DNA from: Pardosa pseudoannulata
Lineage: Eukaryota > Arthropoda > Arachnida > Araneae > Lycosidae
Reading direction: 5' to 3'
Assembly (NCBI GenBank): GCA_032207245.1
Contig: CM063499.1
Location: 37,365,668 to 37,429,667 of the forward strand
Length of the DNA: 64,000 bases
Under the pieces are notes generated by a model. That model saw nothing but the letters and a program-made list of their open reading frames with translations, ran no database searches and was not told the origin of the DNA. Position 1 is the first letter of the stretch; every line of letters begins with the position of its first letter. This document shows positions 1 to 11,044 of the stretch, piece by piece. The position numbers and the translations under genes are program-made.

Positions 1-690
1 CCAAGCACATCGAAACTAGACCGTAGATCTGTGGAAACGGGTTCTTTGGAGCGAAGAATCAAGATTCACCTTTTACCTTTCGAATGGCAAGGTCTGGGTC
101 TGGCATCTGCCTGGAGAACGTCTCCAGCCAGAATGAATTATGCCAACAGTCAAGTTTGGCGGAGGTGGAATTATTGTCTGGGAGTGTTTCTCCTGGTATG
201 GACTGGGACCCTTGATCCCCATTCATGGTAAGCTCAACGCCGATGCCTACTGCACTATTTTGGATGACAATGTGCATCCTACGTTGTGACAGTTTTACGG
301 GTTAGACCCCTGTTACTTTCAGAACGACAATACCAGTTGTCATGTTTCGAGGTTAATCAAGGCTTGGTATGGTGCCAATGGAGTTCATCGAATGGACTGG
401 CCTGCCCATAGCCCAGACCTGAACCCTATCGAGAACCTCTGGGACGAGTTGAACCGCCGAATTAAGGGGTGCACTACCCATCCAAAATCGGTGAAGGAAC
501 TTGTATGTCTACTCCAAGCCGAGTAGAAGACAATACCACTAGCTGTAATACAAAGACTTGTGGAAAGTATGCCCCGAAGAGTTCATGATGTTATTGCCTT
601 TCGTGGAGGCTCTACCAGCTATTGGTTTTGAATAAAGTTAGTATTTCTTTTCTATCACAGGTGTCCAAATACTTATTGGTAGACAGAGTA
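1..690 (+). pseudogene. Degenerate Tc1-like transposon, 3' part, with transposase remnant
   Basis: Cut-and-paste DNA transposase of the Tc1/mariner superfamily, dead here. Reading across frames gives the C-terminal half of a DDE transposase: a [19 protein letters not shown] block near 150-200, a QNDNTSCH block near 320 (family form QDNAPCH, second catalytic Asp), and HSPDLNPIENLWDELNRR near 400-460 containing the last catalytic acid. An in-frame TGA near 287, further stops and frame changes break it. The 3' terminal repeat sits at about 659-690 (GGTGTCCAAATACTT, then TTGGTAGACAGAGTA) and ends at a TA, the usual Tc1 target. The 5' half lies outside the window. Confidence 0.85.
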
Positions 691-2245
691 TACTGTTTCA
701 AAATTACAGCAGGAAATAGTAATATACATAATTAGAATAAGTGGATACAAACTAATAAAAAATAACTTCAAAACTAAAGGAAAAATTGAATAGAAAATTA
801 AAATGTGGATAAAAGCTTTAAAAAATGTGCAGCTTTTCTAAACGATTCTGGCAGGGGCATTTGATCCTCCGAATTACGCCCAATGCCATAGGTTAGAACT
901 GCGTGTATACCAACGGTTCTGTGGTGGTTGGAACAACGGATATAATCGCATATATGTCGACGATTACTGTTGAGCTATAAGGACAGACTTGCATATGTGC
1001 TAACAATAACAGTTGTGTTTAAAGGATTATAATGCATATAGACCAGAAATTACGATAGGGTTAAATTCCTCAGAGGGAGTAAAACAACTTTTCTAGAATA
1101 TTAATTTTCTCCATAAATCCAGGCATCCAAGGTTTTAAAACATTAATTGTATTTTTCAATTATTGTACTGTATAATTTTCCAAAGAAGTTACCATAATTT
1201 AATACTGGACCAACAATCTATGTTGCTTGGGATATTCTAAGATAGTTTAAATATGGGAATTTATATGTAAATGTTTTGGAGAAATGTTTTAAAAGATTAA
1301 AACAAGTTACCACTCAAAATATACAGAATAACAATGAATAAACCGATGGAATAATCAACAGTTTTTGCACACGATAATTTTTATACCATTAATGTGCTTT
1401 AAATTACGAATAATAAATTAAACAAAAGCCTCACTTCAACCAATCATTATATTTTTGCACATTCATTTAAAATCAGATTTCGATCTTAAAAGTAACGTTA
1501 TATTGTTTTAGAAATAAAGCCATAAAACTAGCAAAAAAAATTAATTTAAATGAAAATATATATTATATTATTAAAACTGCACTAATTCAAAGGAAATTAT
1601 TTTCTGACCTTGGAATTATTTAAAATTTAAAATTGCAATTTCAGTTAATACCATAATACGGTCAAATAAAGCTAAAATTAAGTTTGAAATGTCTCTAGGT
1701 AGTATAAACTGATTAAATACATACATCAGCAAATTCATCCCTATTCAGAAATGTCAAAAATGTTCTGAAGATGGCAGCACGAGCACAAACTCACCCTTTC
1801 CTACGAACTTTTCAACAGTTCCATAAAATTATGCCTCTGAAATAGCACAGAATTCTAACGACATGTAGTGCAAGAAGCGTAATAACTGTTTATTTTCATA
1901 ATGAAATAAAAATTGCAGCATAAATAGAATGCAATAAAGTAGAGAGATAAACAGAAATTAAATATCTGCGGAGTTTGTAAAAACTCCAACTTTCGCTGTT
2001 AGATGGCAGCATCGGAATTCAAAAACTCGTGAATACTGGTTTAAATATTAGTTTTTATCCCGTGCAAGATTAAACGATACAGATAGAACAAATAAATCGT
2101 AACTGAACAATTCAATGAAATGCTTTAGTTAACTTTTCCAAACACTGTGTTAGTATTCCAGATATTAAAAAAACAATTTTTTTTTCTTCTTGTATTTTGA
2201 TGAAATCTTTATTCGGGGATAGAATTTTTCGCAAACCTTTGACAG
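691..2245. other. A+T-rich intergenic sequence upstream of HSP70
   Basis: No coding region or recognisable transposon was found. A less A+T-rich patch at about 845-1030 differs in composition from its surroundings and could be a transposon remnant. The last 400 bases before the HSP70 start were read for heat-shock elements (alternating GAA/TTC with 2-base spacing). Only GAA/TTC pairs with other spacing occur, for example near 1805 and 2222, so heat inducibility is not supported. A TTTGACAG just before the ATG could be a splice acceptor of a 5'-UTR intron, but the pyrimidine tract is weak. Confidence 0.4.
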
Positions 2246-4138
2246 ATGCCTGGTGATAAGTCACCGGCAATAGGTATTGACCTCGGAACGACTTACTCCT
2301 GTGTTGGAATCTTTCAGTATGGTCATGTGGAAATAATCGCAAATGAACAAGGAAATCGAACGACACCAAGTTACGTAGCTTTTACAGAAACAGAGAGACT
2401 GATTGGGGAATCTGCAAAATCTCACGCAGCACTCAATCCTGAAAATACCGTTTTTGATGCTAAAAGATTGATAGGAAGGAAATATGAAGATCCTCAAATT
2501 CAGTCAGATCTGCAACAATGGCCTTTTAAAGTTATTAATAATAATGGTAACCCTAAAATTAGCGTAGAATTCAAAGGTGACATGAAAACATTTAATCCAG
2601 AAGAAATCAGTGCAATGGTTCTTACAAAAATGAAAAACATTGCTGAAACATATCTAGGTCAAAAAGTATTAGATGCTGTCATTACAGTACCAGCCTATTT
2701 CAATGATTCACAGCGTCAAGCAACCAAAGATGCTGGAAAGATTGCTGGATTAAATATTCTTCGGATAATAAATGAACCAACTGCTGCTGCTCTTGCTTAT
2801 GGTCTTGATAAAGATATTAAAGGAGAGAGGATCGTTCTAGTTTTTGATTTGGGTGGAGGAACTTTTGATGTCACTATACTAAATATCTCTGAGGGACCTA
2901 TGTTTGAAGTCAAATCTACAGCTGGAAATACACATTTAGGTGGAGAAGATTTTGACAGTCGAATGGTTACATATTTTGCTGATGAATTTCAAAAAAAATT
3001 CAAAAAAGACTTGAGAGTTAGTGCTAAGTCAAAACGAAGATTAAGAACAGCTTGTGAGAGAGCAAAGCGGGTACTGTCAAACTGTTCTGAAGCAAGTATT
3101 GAAGTAGACGCACTTTTTGAAGGCATTGATTTCTATTCTAGAATATCTAGAGCTCGCTTTGATGAACTCTGCATAGATCTTTTCAGAAGCACTCTAGAAC
3201 CAGTTGAGAAAGCTTTAAAAGATGCCAAACTCGATAAAGGTTCAATAAATGATGTACTATTAGTGGGAGGATCGACACGCATAATCAAAATTCAAAAACT
3301 TCTAAAGGATTTCTTTAATGATAAAAGTCTATGTATGTCCATTAATCCAGATGAAGCTGTAGCATATGGGGCAGCAGTACAGGCTGCCATATTGTCAGGA
3401 GATACGAGTGAGAATATCAGAGATGTTTTGCTTGTTGATGTTATCCCCCTTTCACTAGGGATAGAAACAGCAGGAGGTGTGATGACTATAGTAATAGAAA
3501 AAAACACTGCCATACCTTGCAAAACAGCAAAAATGTTTACGACATATACTGACAACCAGCCAGGAGTAGATATTCAAGTATACCAAGGGGAAAGAGCTAT
3601 GACAAAAGATAATCACTCTTTAGGAATGTTTAAACTACTTGGTATTGCACCAGCTCCTAGAGCAGTTCCCCAAATTGAAGTTACTTTTGATATTGATGTT
3701 AATGGGATTCTCCAAGTGTCTGCTATGGACAAAGGTTCAGGAAGATCTCAGAAAATCACAATATCCAATGAAACAGGAAGGTTATCAAAACAGGAAATAG
3801 AAAAAATGTTACAAGAAGCCAAGGATTATGAGAAAGAAGATGAATTGCAAAGAGAAAAAGTCATTGCTAGGAATTCTCTTGAAGCATATCTTTATGCTGT
3901 AAGACAAGCAGCTGATTGTGACAAAATTGGTAAATTATCTTCCAGTGAAAAAACTAAAGTGAATGATGTCAGCCAAGAAATTCTTCAGTGGCTTGATAAC
4001 AACAGAACAGCAGATAAAGCTGAGATAGACAATAAAATGATAGAAGCTCAAAGAGAACTATCCCCAATAATGACAAAATTACATAAAGAAGGTACAAGCC
4101 ATCAAAATCAAGAACCCACAGTTGAGGAAGTTGAATAA
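2246..4138 (+). CDS. HSP70: Heat shock protein 70 (cytosolic HSP70/HSC70 type), intronless, 630 aa
   Basis: ATP-driven chaperone that binds exposed hydrophobic segments of client proteins with J-domain partners and nucleotide-exchange factors, in cytosol and nucleus. The ATPase domain spans roughly residues 5-385 and carries IDLGTTYS at 11-18, [14 protein letters not shown] near 200 and [10 protein letters not shown] near 335. The linker and start of the substrate domain follow ([18 protein letters not shown]), then a helical lid. No signal peptide, and no ER KDEL-type tail. Oddities: the third signature reads TRIIKIQ where most family members have TRIPKIQ; the Gly/Met/Pro-rich tail typical of cytosolic HSP70 is missing; and the last four residues are EEVE, not the EEVD that TPR co-chaperones bind. 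The whole frame is open, so the gene looks functional. Lack of introns fits an arthropod inducible-type HSP70 or a retroposed cognate copy. AATAAA occurs at 4134 and 4143, overlapping and just after the stop. Confidence 0.96.
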   Translation: MPGDKSPAIGIDLGTTYSCVGIFQYGHVEIIANEQGNRTTPSYVAFTETERLIGESAKSHAALNPENTVFDAKRLIGRKYEDPQIQSDLQQWPFKVINNNGNPKISVEFKGDMKTFNPEEISAMVLTKMKNIAETYLGQKVLDAVITVPAYFNDSQRQATKDAGKIAGLNILRIINEPTAAALAYGLDKDIKGERIVLVFDLGGGTFDVTILNISEGPMFEVKSTAGNTHLGGEDFDSRMVTYFADEFQKKFKKDLRVSAKSKRRLRTACERAKRVLSNCSEASIEVDALFEGIDFYSRISRARFDELCIDLFRSTLEPVEKALKDAKLDKGSINDVLLVGGSTRIIKIQKLLKDFFNDKSLCMSINPDEAVAYGAAVQAAILSGDTSENIRDVLLVDVIPLSLGIETAGGVMTIVIEKNTAIPCKTAKMFTTYTDNQPGVDIQVYQGERAMTKDNHSLGMFKLLGIAPAPRAVPQIEVTFDIDVNGILQVSAMDKGSGRSQKITISNETGRLSKQEIEKMLQEAKDYEKEDELQREKVIARNSLEAYLYAVRQAADCDKIGKLSSSEKTKVNDVSQEILQWLDNNRTADKAEIDNKMIEAQRELSPIMTKLHKEGTSHQNQEPTVEEVE

Positions 4139-4142
4139 ACAC

Positions 4143-4148
4143 AATAAA
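4143..4148 (+). promoter_or_regulatory. Poly(A) signal candidate of HSP70
   Basis: AATAAA five bases after the TAA stop; a second AATAAA overlaps the stop at 4134-4139. Either would give a very short 3' UTR. No stronger signal is seen in the next 300 bases. Confidence 0.45.
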
Positions 4149-4902
4149 GATTATTAAGTTAAATCTATATATTTATAACTGAACTAAACAAATCTGAAAA
4201 TTTTATATCTTTAAAGAATATTAAATTTTATAAATTTTTCTTCTAGGGTGGCAATTTAGGCAATTAATGATGCCATTTTTTACACCAACATATAAAATAA
4301 GAGGGACTTAACCTGCATATACTAAATGAAAGAAGTAACAAAAATTTAAAAATGTATTGTAAAAATAATGTACTTTTAAAAGACATTATAATCATATAAC
4401 TCTGTAGAGTGGGATAACAACATTAAGAGTTATTCAGTTATCTTATGAGACAAAATGCATATAGCAGATGATAACCACAGAAAAAATAGACAGGGAGCCT
4501 TCTTGTGTAAACTTAGCAATAAATAGAAGCTGTTAATAGCTTAACAGGGGCTCCATCTTCTGTAGTAAAACCTATAAACAAATGCACAGAACATTTCAAA
4601 ACCACATTCCAAAAATATATTTTTCCTTTATTAGCTTTTTTATAAAGCTTTTTAATAATGCCAATCAGAAAAACATAATATCTACAACATTATTTGAAAG
4701 CAATAATACGAAATATGTTGCAGGAACATACCTGATATATCATCTAAGAAATATTGCTAGTAGAAAAGCAACATGGAATATAAAAAGACTTTTTACTCAG
4801 GGTATGTTCTAGAACTGCATCTAGCATATATATTTAGAATTAACTAATTAAATTTTAGAACCAAAAATATTCTCCAACTTTTCAAAGCTATACTTTTATA
4901 CG

Positions 4903-6296
4903 TTAACCTCTTGCCTTATGAATCGAGCAACAATTGTGTGTGCCACTTTCGATGAAAGCTTTTCTCATGCTTTGTGACCAGAAGCAGTTTCATCACTAAC
5001 TAAATTTTACACACTTTTTTTACAGAACAAACTACAATGCTATCTTCAGATGTATCCAAATTGGTATCTGTTTCAGTTTCTAAGGTGTAATCAGGACACT
5101 TTCCAGCACCGTTATTAGTATCAATTTTCCTTTTTGCCATTAGGTTAAATTTTCAGATTCTTTAAAGAATTTTTTTAAGCACCAACAGTTAATTATTTAT
5201 TGCATATACAGGTTATCTGCCAAAATAAATTTTTTAAAATCCATGACTTTTCATGACTTTCCCTGATTTAGCAGATCATTTTCCATGATTTTAAAAAGCT
5301 TTCATTAAAGTATATAGGAATAAAACTTCTGATGTACATACAAATAAAGTATACGCTTTTAGAGAAATTACAGAAATTTTATCATAAAAAAAAACTATAA
5401 ACTTACTTTATAAGTGTTAATAAACTCACATACATAAAAATAAATTGTTGTATCTACATACCTAAGTTTAATCATATAGCAATTTTTCAATCAAAATGTT
5501 TCCAATTTGAATTCAGGGTACTTTGGTATTATCCAGGTGACCATGAATAATAGCCAAATATAACCCTATAATGTTTATATACAATATCCCTAGAGGTAAA
5601 CTTATATTTTGTGCAAAAATCTTAACTAATTTTTATTAAAAAATACTTATTATTATATTAATAAAATTTTAATCTACAATTTAAGAAAAAACCAGAATAA
5701 TATACATTTACCCACTCATTAAGCTTTCTTGTTTTGAGTTTCCTTGGTGAACAAATTTTACTTTGCAATATGGGGAATAGGATAGAAAATACATAAATAC
5801 CAAACTCAGTAACTTCAGCCAAATGACAAGTAAAAATAGAATTAAACAATTCAATGCATTTTTTTTAATCGGTAGTTTAGCGGATCCATGACTTTCCATG
5901 ACTTTTACTCATTTTACTTGAAAAATCAAGACTTTCCATGACAAAATTAATCCATTGTCTAAATCCATGATTTTCCATGGCTTTCCCTGACTTTCCAGGT
6001 GCGCGGAAACCATGCATATAATATAATACTTTATTGCAATTACACCTAAGAATAAACAACCAACTCTTATATTGCAACTGTAACAAGCAATAACACAAAA
6101 ACAGAAACTGTATCACCTAAAAACAATAAGTCTGATACGAGCTTTTCACTTTTGGCCAGAAAGAATCATCATGTGTCTGACACGAGCTATTCATCTTTGG
6201 CCAGACAGAATCATCACGTGTGTGATACAAGGTTCTCATTTTGGGCACTGCAGTATGATCACGTCTCCCATACATTGTTTTAAGGCAAAGGGTTAA
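4903..6296 (-). mobile_element. piggyBac-like non-autonomous element, copy A, carrying a nested hAT
   Basis: Bounded by TTAA at 4903-4906 and 6293-6296, the piggyBac target site. The right terminus read inward is CCCTTTGCCTTAAAAC. It matches copy B at 30719-31257 in reverse orientation along both ends; the middle is interrupted by a hAT insertion at 5209-6012. Without it the element is about 575 bp. Near the right end, about 45-bp direct subterminal repeats (TTGGCCAGA...GAATCATCA) lie at about 6150-6235. It contains a degraded version of the small ORF that is open in copy B. Confidence 0.75.
5209..6012 (-). mobile_element. hAT-family MITE nested in piggyBac copy A
   Basis: An exact 8-bp target duplication TGCATATA lies at 5201-5208 and 6013-6020. 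The left end CAGGTTATCTGCCAAAAT and the right end CCAGGTGCGCGGAAACC correspond, in reverse, to the ends of the related element at 31351-33215. Subterminal sequence is rich in repeated CATGACTTTCC-type motifs. No transposase is visible. Confidence 0.8.
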
Positions 6297-6595
6297 ATTG
6301 TCCATAGTAAAATAATTTACCATTATTTGTACTACATTATTGTTATTACATTATTATTAATATCATTTTAAAATCCACTTCTTTATTAATTTCAACAAAA
6401 CAATTTTTCCCATTTTGTATAACAGAATGCTATACTATTAAACCTTTAAATTTTAACCATTTCAGAATCATGAAAGGCTTACAATTTTACGAGATTTTGT
6501 GGAATACATAAAAAAAAATTAAATATACATATATGTAATTTTATACTATATAATATATTATAAACCACAAAGCAAGTTACATGGAGGTCAATAGT

Positions 6596-7501
6596 AAATA
6601 AAATCAGTAAATGAAACCAAACGTCTGACCAAGCGCCATCACCAACTGTGCCTACGCTGGTCCCGGGAACATTGCAACTGGTCCATGGATCTGTGGGAGA
6701 GAGTTTCCTGGTCAATTGAATCATAGTTTGTCATTCATCACGCCAATGGCCATGTCAGGATACACAGTCTTCCAGGCGAACAGTTGCTCCCTCAATGTAC
6801 AGTAGGTCATACACAGGCTAGTTTTGTTTTGGTTTGGAGTGCTACGGTCTACTTTTTGCAACACGAGGGTTAATGAGACCGGGACCTACAGCTTAAAGCC
6901 GATTCCGAACGGCTACGAACATCCATGCCTCAGTGGGATTCGAACCCACGAACTCCGGTTCCGAAGGCCAGCACTCTAACCATTCGGCCATCGTTCGGCT
7001 ACACAGGCTAGTGGTGGTGGTATTATGCTTTGAGGGATGTTCTTGAGTGTGTCTGGGACTCGTGGTTGAGGTAGAACAGACCATGAATGCTACAGGGATT
7101 CGAACATCACTGCGGACCAGTTGCACCCTTACCTCTGTTTTTCCAGCTGGAAATAGAATGTTCCAACAATACAACACCCCATGTGGTAAGGCTAAAATTG
7201 TGTTAGAGTGGTTTCAGGAACATGAGGCAGAATTCCAGTTAATGTCCTGGCCACCTAACTCACTGGATCTCAATCCTATAGAACACATTTGGGATGTGGA
7301 CAGCTCAGAGTTCAAAGACCACCAATTTGCAATATCTCAGATTTGAGTAACTGTTGCTTAAACATCTGGTACAATCTGTCTCCAGCCATCTACCAAAGAC
7401 TTGTGGCATCCCTGCCAAGCCGGGTTGAAGCTGTGTTGCGGGCCAAAGGTGGGCCAACTCAATATTGACAGGTGGTCATAATGTTTTGGCTCTTGAGTGT
7501 A
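6596..7501 (+). pseudogene. Tc1-like transposase remnant interrupted by a SINE
   Basis: Segments of a Tc1-like DDE transposase are readable on both sides of a SINE. Upstream (about 6620-6800) lie RWSREHCNWSMDLWERVSWS-like and LPGEQLLPQC-like stretches. Downstream (about 7080-7350) lies NRMFQQYNTPCGKAK followed by WPPNSLDLNPIEHIWD, the block holding the last catalytic acid. Frameshifts and stops disable it. The right terminus ends in TAATGTTTTGGCTCTTGAG near 7478-7499, a sequence typical of this element group's terminal repeat. A second, diverged Tc1 family compared with the element at 1-690. Confidence 0.8.
6822..6999 (-). mobile_element. tRNA-derived SINE, copy 1
   Basis: A 12-bp target duplication TACACAGGCTAG at 6810-6821 and 7000-7011 brackets the copy exactly. 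Read on the minus strand, the head has an A box (TGGCCGAATGGTTAGAG) and a B box (GGTTCGAATCC), as in a pol III tRNA promoter. The tRNA-unrelated body ends in CTACTTTTTGCAACACG-like sequence (plus-strand form) and a short oligo-A/G tail. It resembles a Leu/Ser-type tRNA head, but this is a retroposon, not a tRNA gene. Confidence 0.85.
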
Positions 7502-9049
7502 GGTTTGAGGTCAAACTTTCCTGCAAGTTCCCAAATGATACTTCTGAAGGTGTTAGGTCAAGCCTTGCCAGGGGGGGGGAGCTCCTCTACTTGGTTCTTG
7601 ATTTTAAATTACAAGAACCTTCTTGAGGTTTAGTCAGTTTTCAGCCCTCATGGTTCTTCACTCAAGTGAAACTGTATATTACTCTTATCCATGGACCAAT
7701 TGCATACTAAAATGGAATCTATTAGATATGGTCATAATCTTTCCTACACCAGGAGGTTAAGCAACAACAAACATAAAGTGAGGTGGAGGGTAGCAATTCT
7801 TCTGTTACATGTGACAGTGAATTTGACAATTCAAGTGACATTGAAATGGTAGATTATGAGGATAATGGTAAGAAACCAAGAAGACAATGTGTAGTGTACA
7901 ATAAAAAGATCCTTAAAAGAAAAAAATTCAAATTAACATTTTATAAATGAAAAGCTTGGAAGGTATGGCTTTATTCTGTACAATGTTTTAAAATCTATCA
8001 TAAACTTCAAAATTTTTAAATATTATTCAGTAATTACCTTAAATTTGTTATATTTTCTTAAATTGAGTTTTCCAGTATTATATTTTGGATACTGATATTT
8101 TATCTCTACCATATATTATCTATATTTATCTATATATAAAATATTGAAAGTATAAAATTTTTGTCATTTACATAGATTGTCAAACAAGAAAAAAACATGT
8201 ATAGGACTTTAATTCCACAAAAAAAGTATTAAACAAAAAATTGATAACCAGAAGTTATAAAACTTTATAAATGTGAATACTTTATTCAATTCATGAAATT
8301 TATGAAACTTACTTTGTGATACCATATAGTTTTACTGGTAATTTGTTCAAATATTTAAACACCTATTTTTTTCCAAAAGTGATAATATTATTTAAATGAA
8401 ACCATTTTTATTAAGGGATCACAAGACTCTTAAAACTTCAAACATTTTGATTTTTCAATTTTTTTATATATTAGACTACAATCTTTTCTGTGCATTTTGG
8501 TACCCTTTTTTTTTAAAAAAATTCCAAACAGAACTTGAGTAATGATTAAATGTATAATTACTCTTTCACAGTTAAAAGGAAGCAGTTTTATCTTTAATTG
8601 CATTTTTCTCCTATTCTAAAATTTTACTTTGGTATGCATTGTATTTCAAAAACTATATGAAATATTTTGATGAAATTTATTAGACATACTCAGTTTGTTA
8701 TGCAGAATAACTTATACCTCCAATTAATTGGCATGTTAAATAATTGTATTTTATATTTACATATACTTTTAAAAAATGTCACTTTTTAAAAATATCTGAA
8801 TCATATGCAATCAACAAGATTATTTATCTTGTTAAAATGCTTGGGATTGCGGTATAAATTCAAGATACACCATATTCTTTTACGTAACAAGTAGAATTTT
8901 GTTTCTGTCACCAATATCATTATTAGAATCCTGCACACAGGAAGTATAAGTAAAATTTTCATTTTAAAATATGAATCAAACTTATCAATATTTTTTAGTA
9001 TTAAAATTTATTTTCCATGAACTGAAAACAATACCAATTTTTTTAACAC
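7502..9049. other. A+T-rich intergenic sequence
   Basis: No gene recognised. At about 7777-7950 a plus-strand frame without stops encodes an acidic Ser/Asp-rich stretch followed by a basic one (DSEFDNSSDIEMVDYEDNG, then KKPRRQCVV). It resembles the N-terminal region of many transposases but is too short to assign. The rest is low-complexity A/T sequence. Confidence 0.35.
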
Positions 9050-9640
9050 TGTGACAACTTCAATGTTATCGAAAGAAGAGGTAGCATGAAGAAGGATCCC
9101 AGTCACGATAAAATTGGAAATCATTTTTATTTCTCGAGTAAATACGGCTATATACAAGGGAAATCTAATCCCCCCAAAAAAGTCAAAATGCAAAGGTTTG
9201 GCACCTGCATAACATCACCACGACAATCACAGTCGAAAGAAAAAAGATTAAATAATCTCACACAAATAAGGACGCTTTTTCAAGGATGCAATGCAAACCC
9301 AATTTATACCCCGCTCGGTATCCGAGACTTTGCCCTTCCCTATATGAGCGGACTTTACGAATCTCTCGAACTAAATCACTAGAAAACTGGCTCCAGTCAA
9401 AAGGCGTGAAAGTCTCCATGAGGTCAAAGCACCTACGTAAGAATAATGTCGAAAAATTCTAGGCTTTTTACACCTCAGGGTCAGTTATGGACCCGCCAAC
9501 TGTTTTTTGGTCAATTATGATTCCAGTTACCTGGAAACTACAGCTAAGGTTACAGCTAGTTTTTTATAGCTGAATTCCCATAGGAGGCTTCGAATCATCT
9601 GATTCCGGTCATTAGTTCTGGACAAAGGGGGGTCTTCACA
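9050..9640 (-). mobile_element. Solo LTR of an LTR retrotransposon, copy 1
   Basis: Starts TGTGAC and ends TTCACA, with a 4-bp target duplication ACAC on both sides (9046-9049, 9641-9644). It matches 48327-48927 in reverse orientation over almost its entire length, about 590 bp. In LTR sense it holds a TATA-like box and an AATAAA near the far end. No gag-pol is adjacent, so it is a solo LTR left by LTR-LTR recombination. Class (Gypsy or BEL) cannot be told from the LTR alone. Confidence 0.7.
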
Positions 9641-11044
9641 ACACTTCAAGCATTTGTTGGTAAAAATTTAACATTCTGTGACACAATAAGACTCCTTAGA
9701 GCCCCTTATAATGAAATCCTTTAAAAATCATATTAGTTTTTAAATATCACAAAAAAATTTTTGCAATACATTCAGATACTATCAGTAAATATAAACTGTA
9801 CATTTCAGCATATTGAATTGAAGTTATGAGTTTTTTATGAATTTTCATATGAAATTAGGTTTAATACCGAAAATCACATGCTCCTGACCGTGTATCTACC
9901 TTTGGATCACACAAGCCTAGGGAAACATTTCTTTCTTTTCAGTCAATGCTTAACAGTTCAAATTACTACAAGTATTATAGGAGAACATATACAAAGTGTA
10001 TTTGATAAAATAGGCTTTTATCAAAGGCGTGAAAATATATTATGACAAGAAAGCATACCATATCAAATTTTACATTAAAAATATTTACAAGCAATATTGC
10101 TGAACCTGTATTCCAACTCTGTATACCATAAATATTTATTCAATTGAGTGTAGATATTTATACAGGAAAACCCATTCAAGAAGTTTATATTTTCGTTACC
10201 CATTTTTCCCCTATTCATACAATGTTAAAATAACCCGTTTATAAAATTTTGTTCCAAACTCTTTCCTCCTTAAAAAGTTTTCTTTCATTTCTAAGTTTAC
10301 TTATAGAACGCGTTTATAGCTGCCTTTTGATTACTGTTTTTTTCTCCTCTCTCTCTCTCTTTGTAAAGGTCAATGTTTATGGCTGAAAACGATTGTTGTC
10401 ATTTTATTTAATATGTGCCTGAAGAAATTTTTAAAAGCTTAAGACAGCTGGACTGTTATCAATTACAAATTTCCGATAAAAAAAAAAAAATTAAAAAAAA
10501 AATTAAAAAAAACTATAACTGATTTTTTCTGTAAAGACAATTCCAGTGGTGTTTAAAGCAAAATTTCTGAGCTGAATTAAAGATATTCTAAGGTAATTAT
10601 GTTGTTTTCCTTTATTAGCTGATTTTTTAAATGTGCAAAAAATGTAAATTTTTGTGAAAAACCAAAAACTATATTGTTTATATATTATTTTATAAAGAAA
10701 AAAATGTCTCCTCATTATCTATGTAATTATTTTGTTTTAAAAAAAATTAATTTCGTTTAAGATGTTTTCTCTCTCCATTCCCTTAGAAAACTTCTTAAGT
10801 GGGTTTCACTGTATTTACAATCATATATAATTACTTAATTCTCTTAATTCTACATTATTCTTTAAAGCCTTAAACTATTTAATTCAGTATAGGTACTTAA
10901 AATGAGATCAGAAATAATTATTCAGTTTCTTTCACACATTTTATTAATTTCATAAAATAACTACAAGTAAGCAAAATATTTTATCAAAAGCTGCATAAAA
11001 AAAATAATGACTAGAAATCTTTTCATATCACATTTTGTAATATA
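9641..11044. other. A+T-rich intergenic sequence between solo LTR and UPF0193 3' end
   Basis: Nothing coding recognised. Contains a short CT microsatellite (about 10346-10361) and A-rich runs at about 10479-10510. Minus-strand sequence just before 11045 is the likely 3' UTR of the UPF0193 gene. Confidence 0.35.

Noticed and set aside
1800..2245. Heat-shock elements upstream of HSP70
   Set aside because: GAA and TTC words occur, but not with the 2-base spacing of an nGAAnnTTCn array.
6900..6995. tRNA gene with A and B boxes
   Set aside because: Continues into a shared SINE body, is bracketed by a 12-bp target duplication, and recurs at 12192, 18487, 32920 and 33836; it is a SINE head.
9086..9382. 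98-aa open frame on the plus strand
   Set aside because: Lies antisense within a solo LTR and has no similarity to known proteins; the matching LTR at 48327 does not conserve it.
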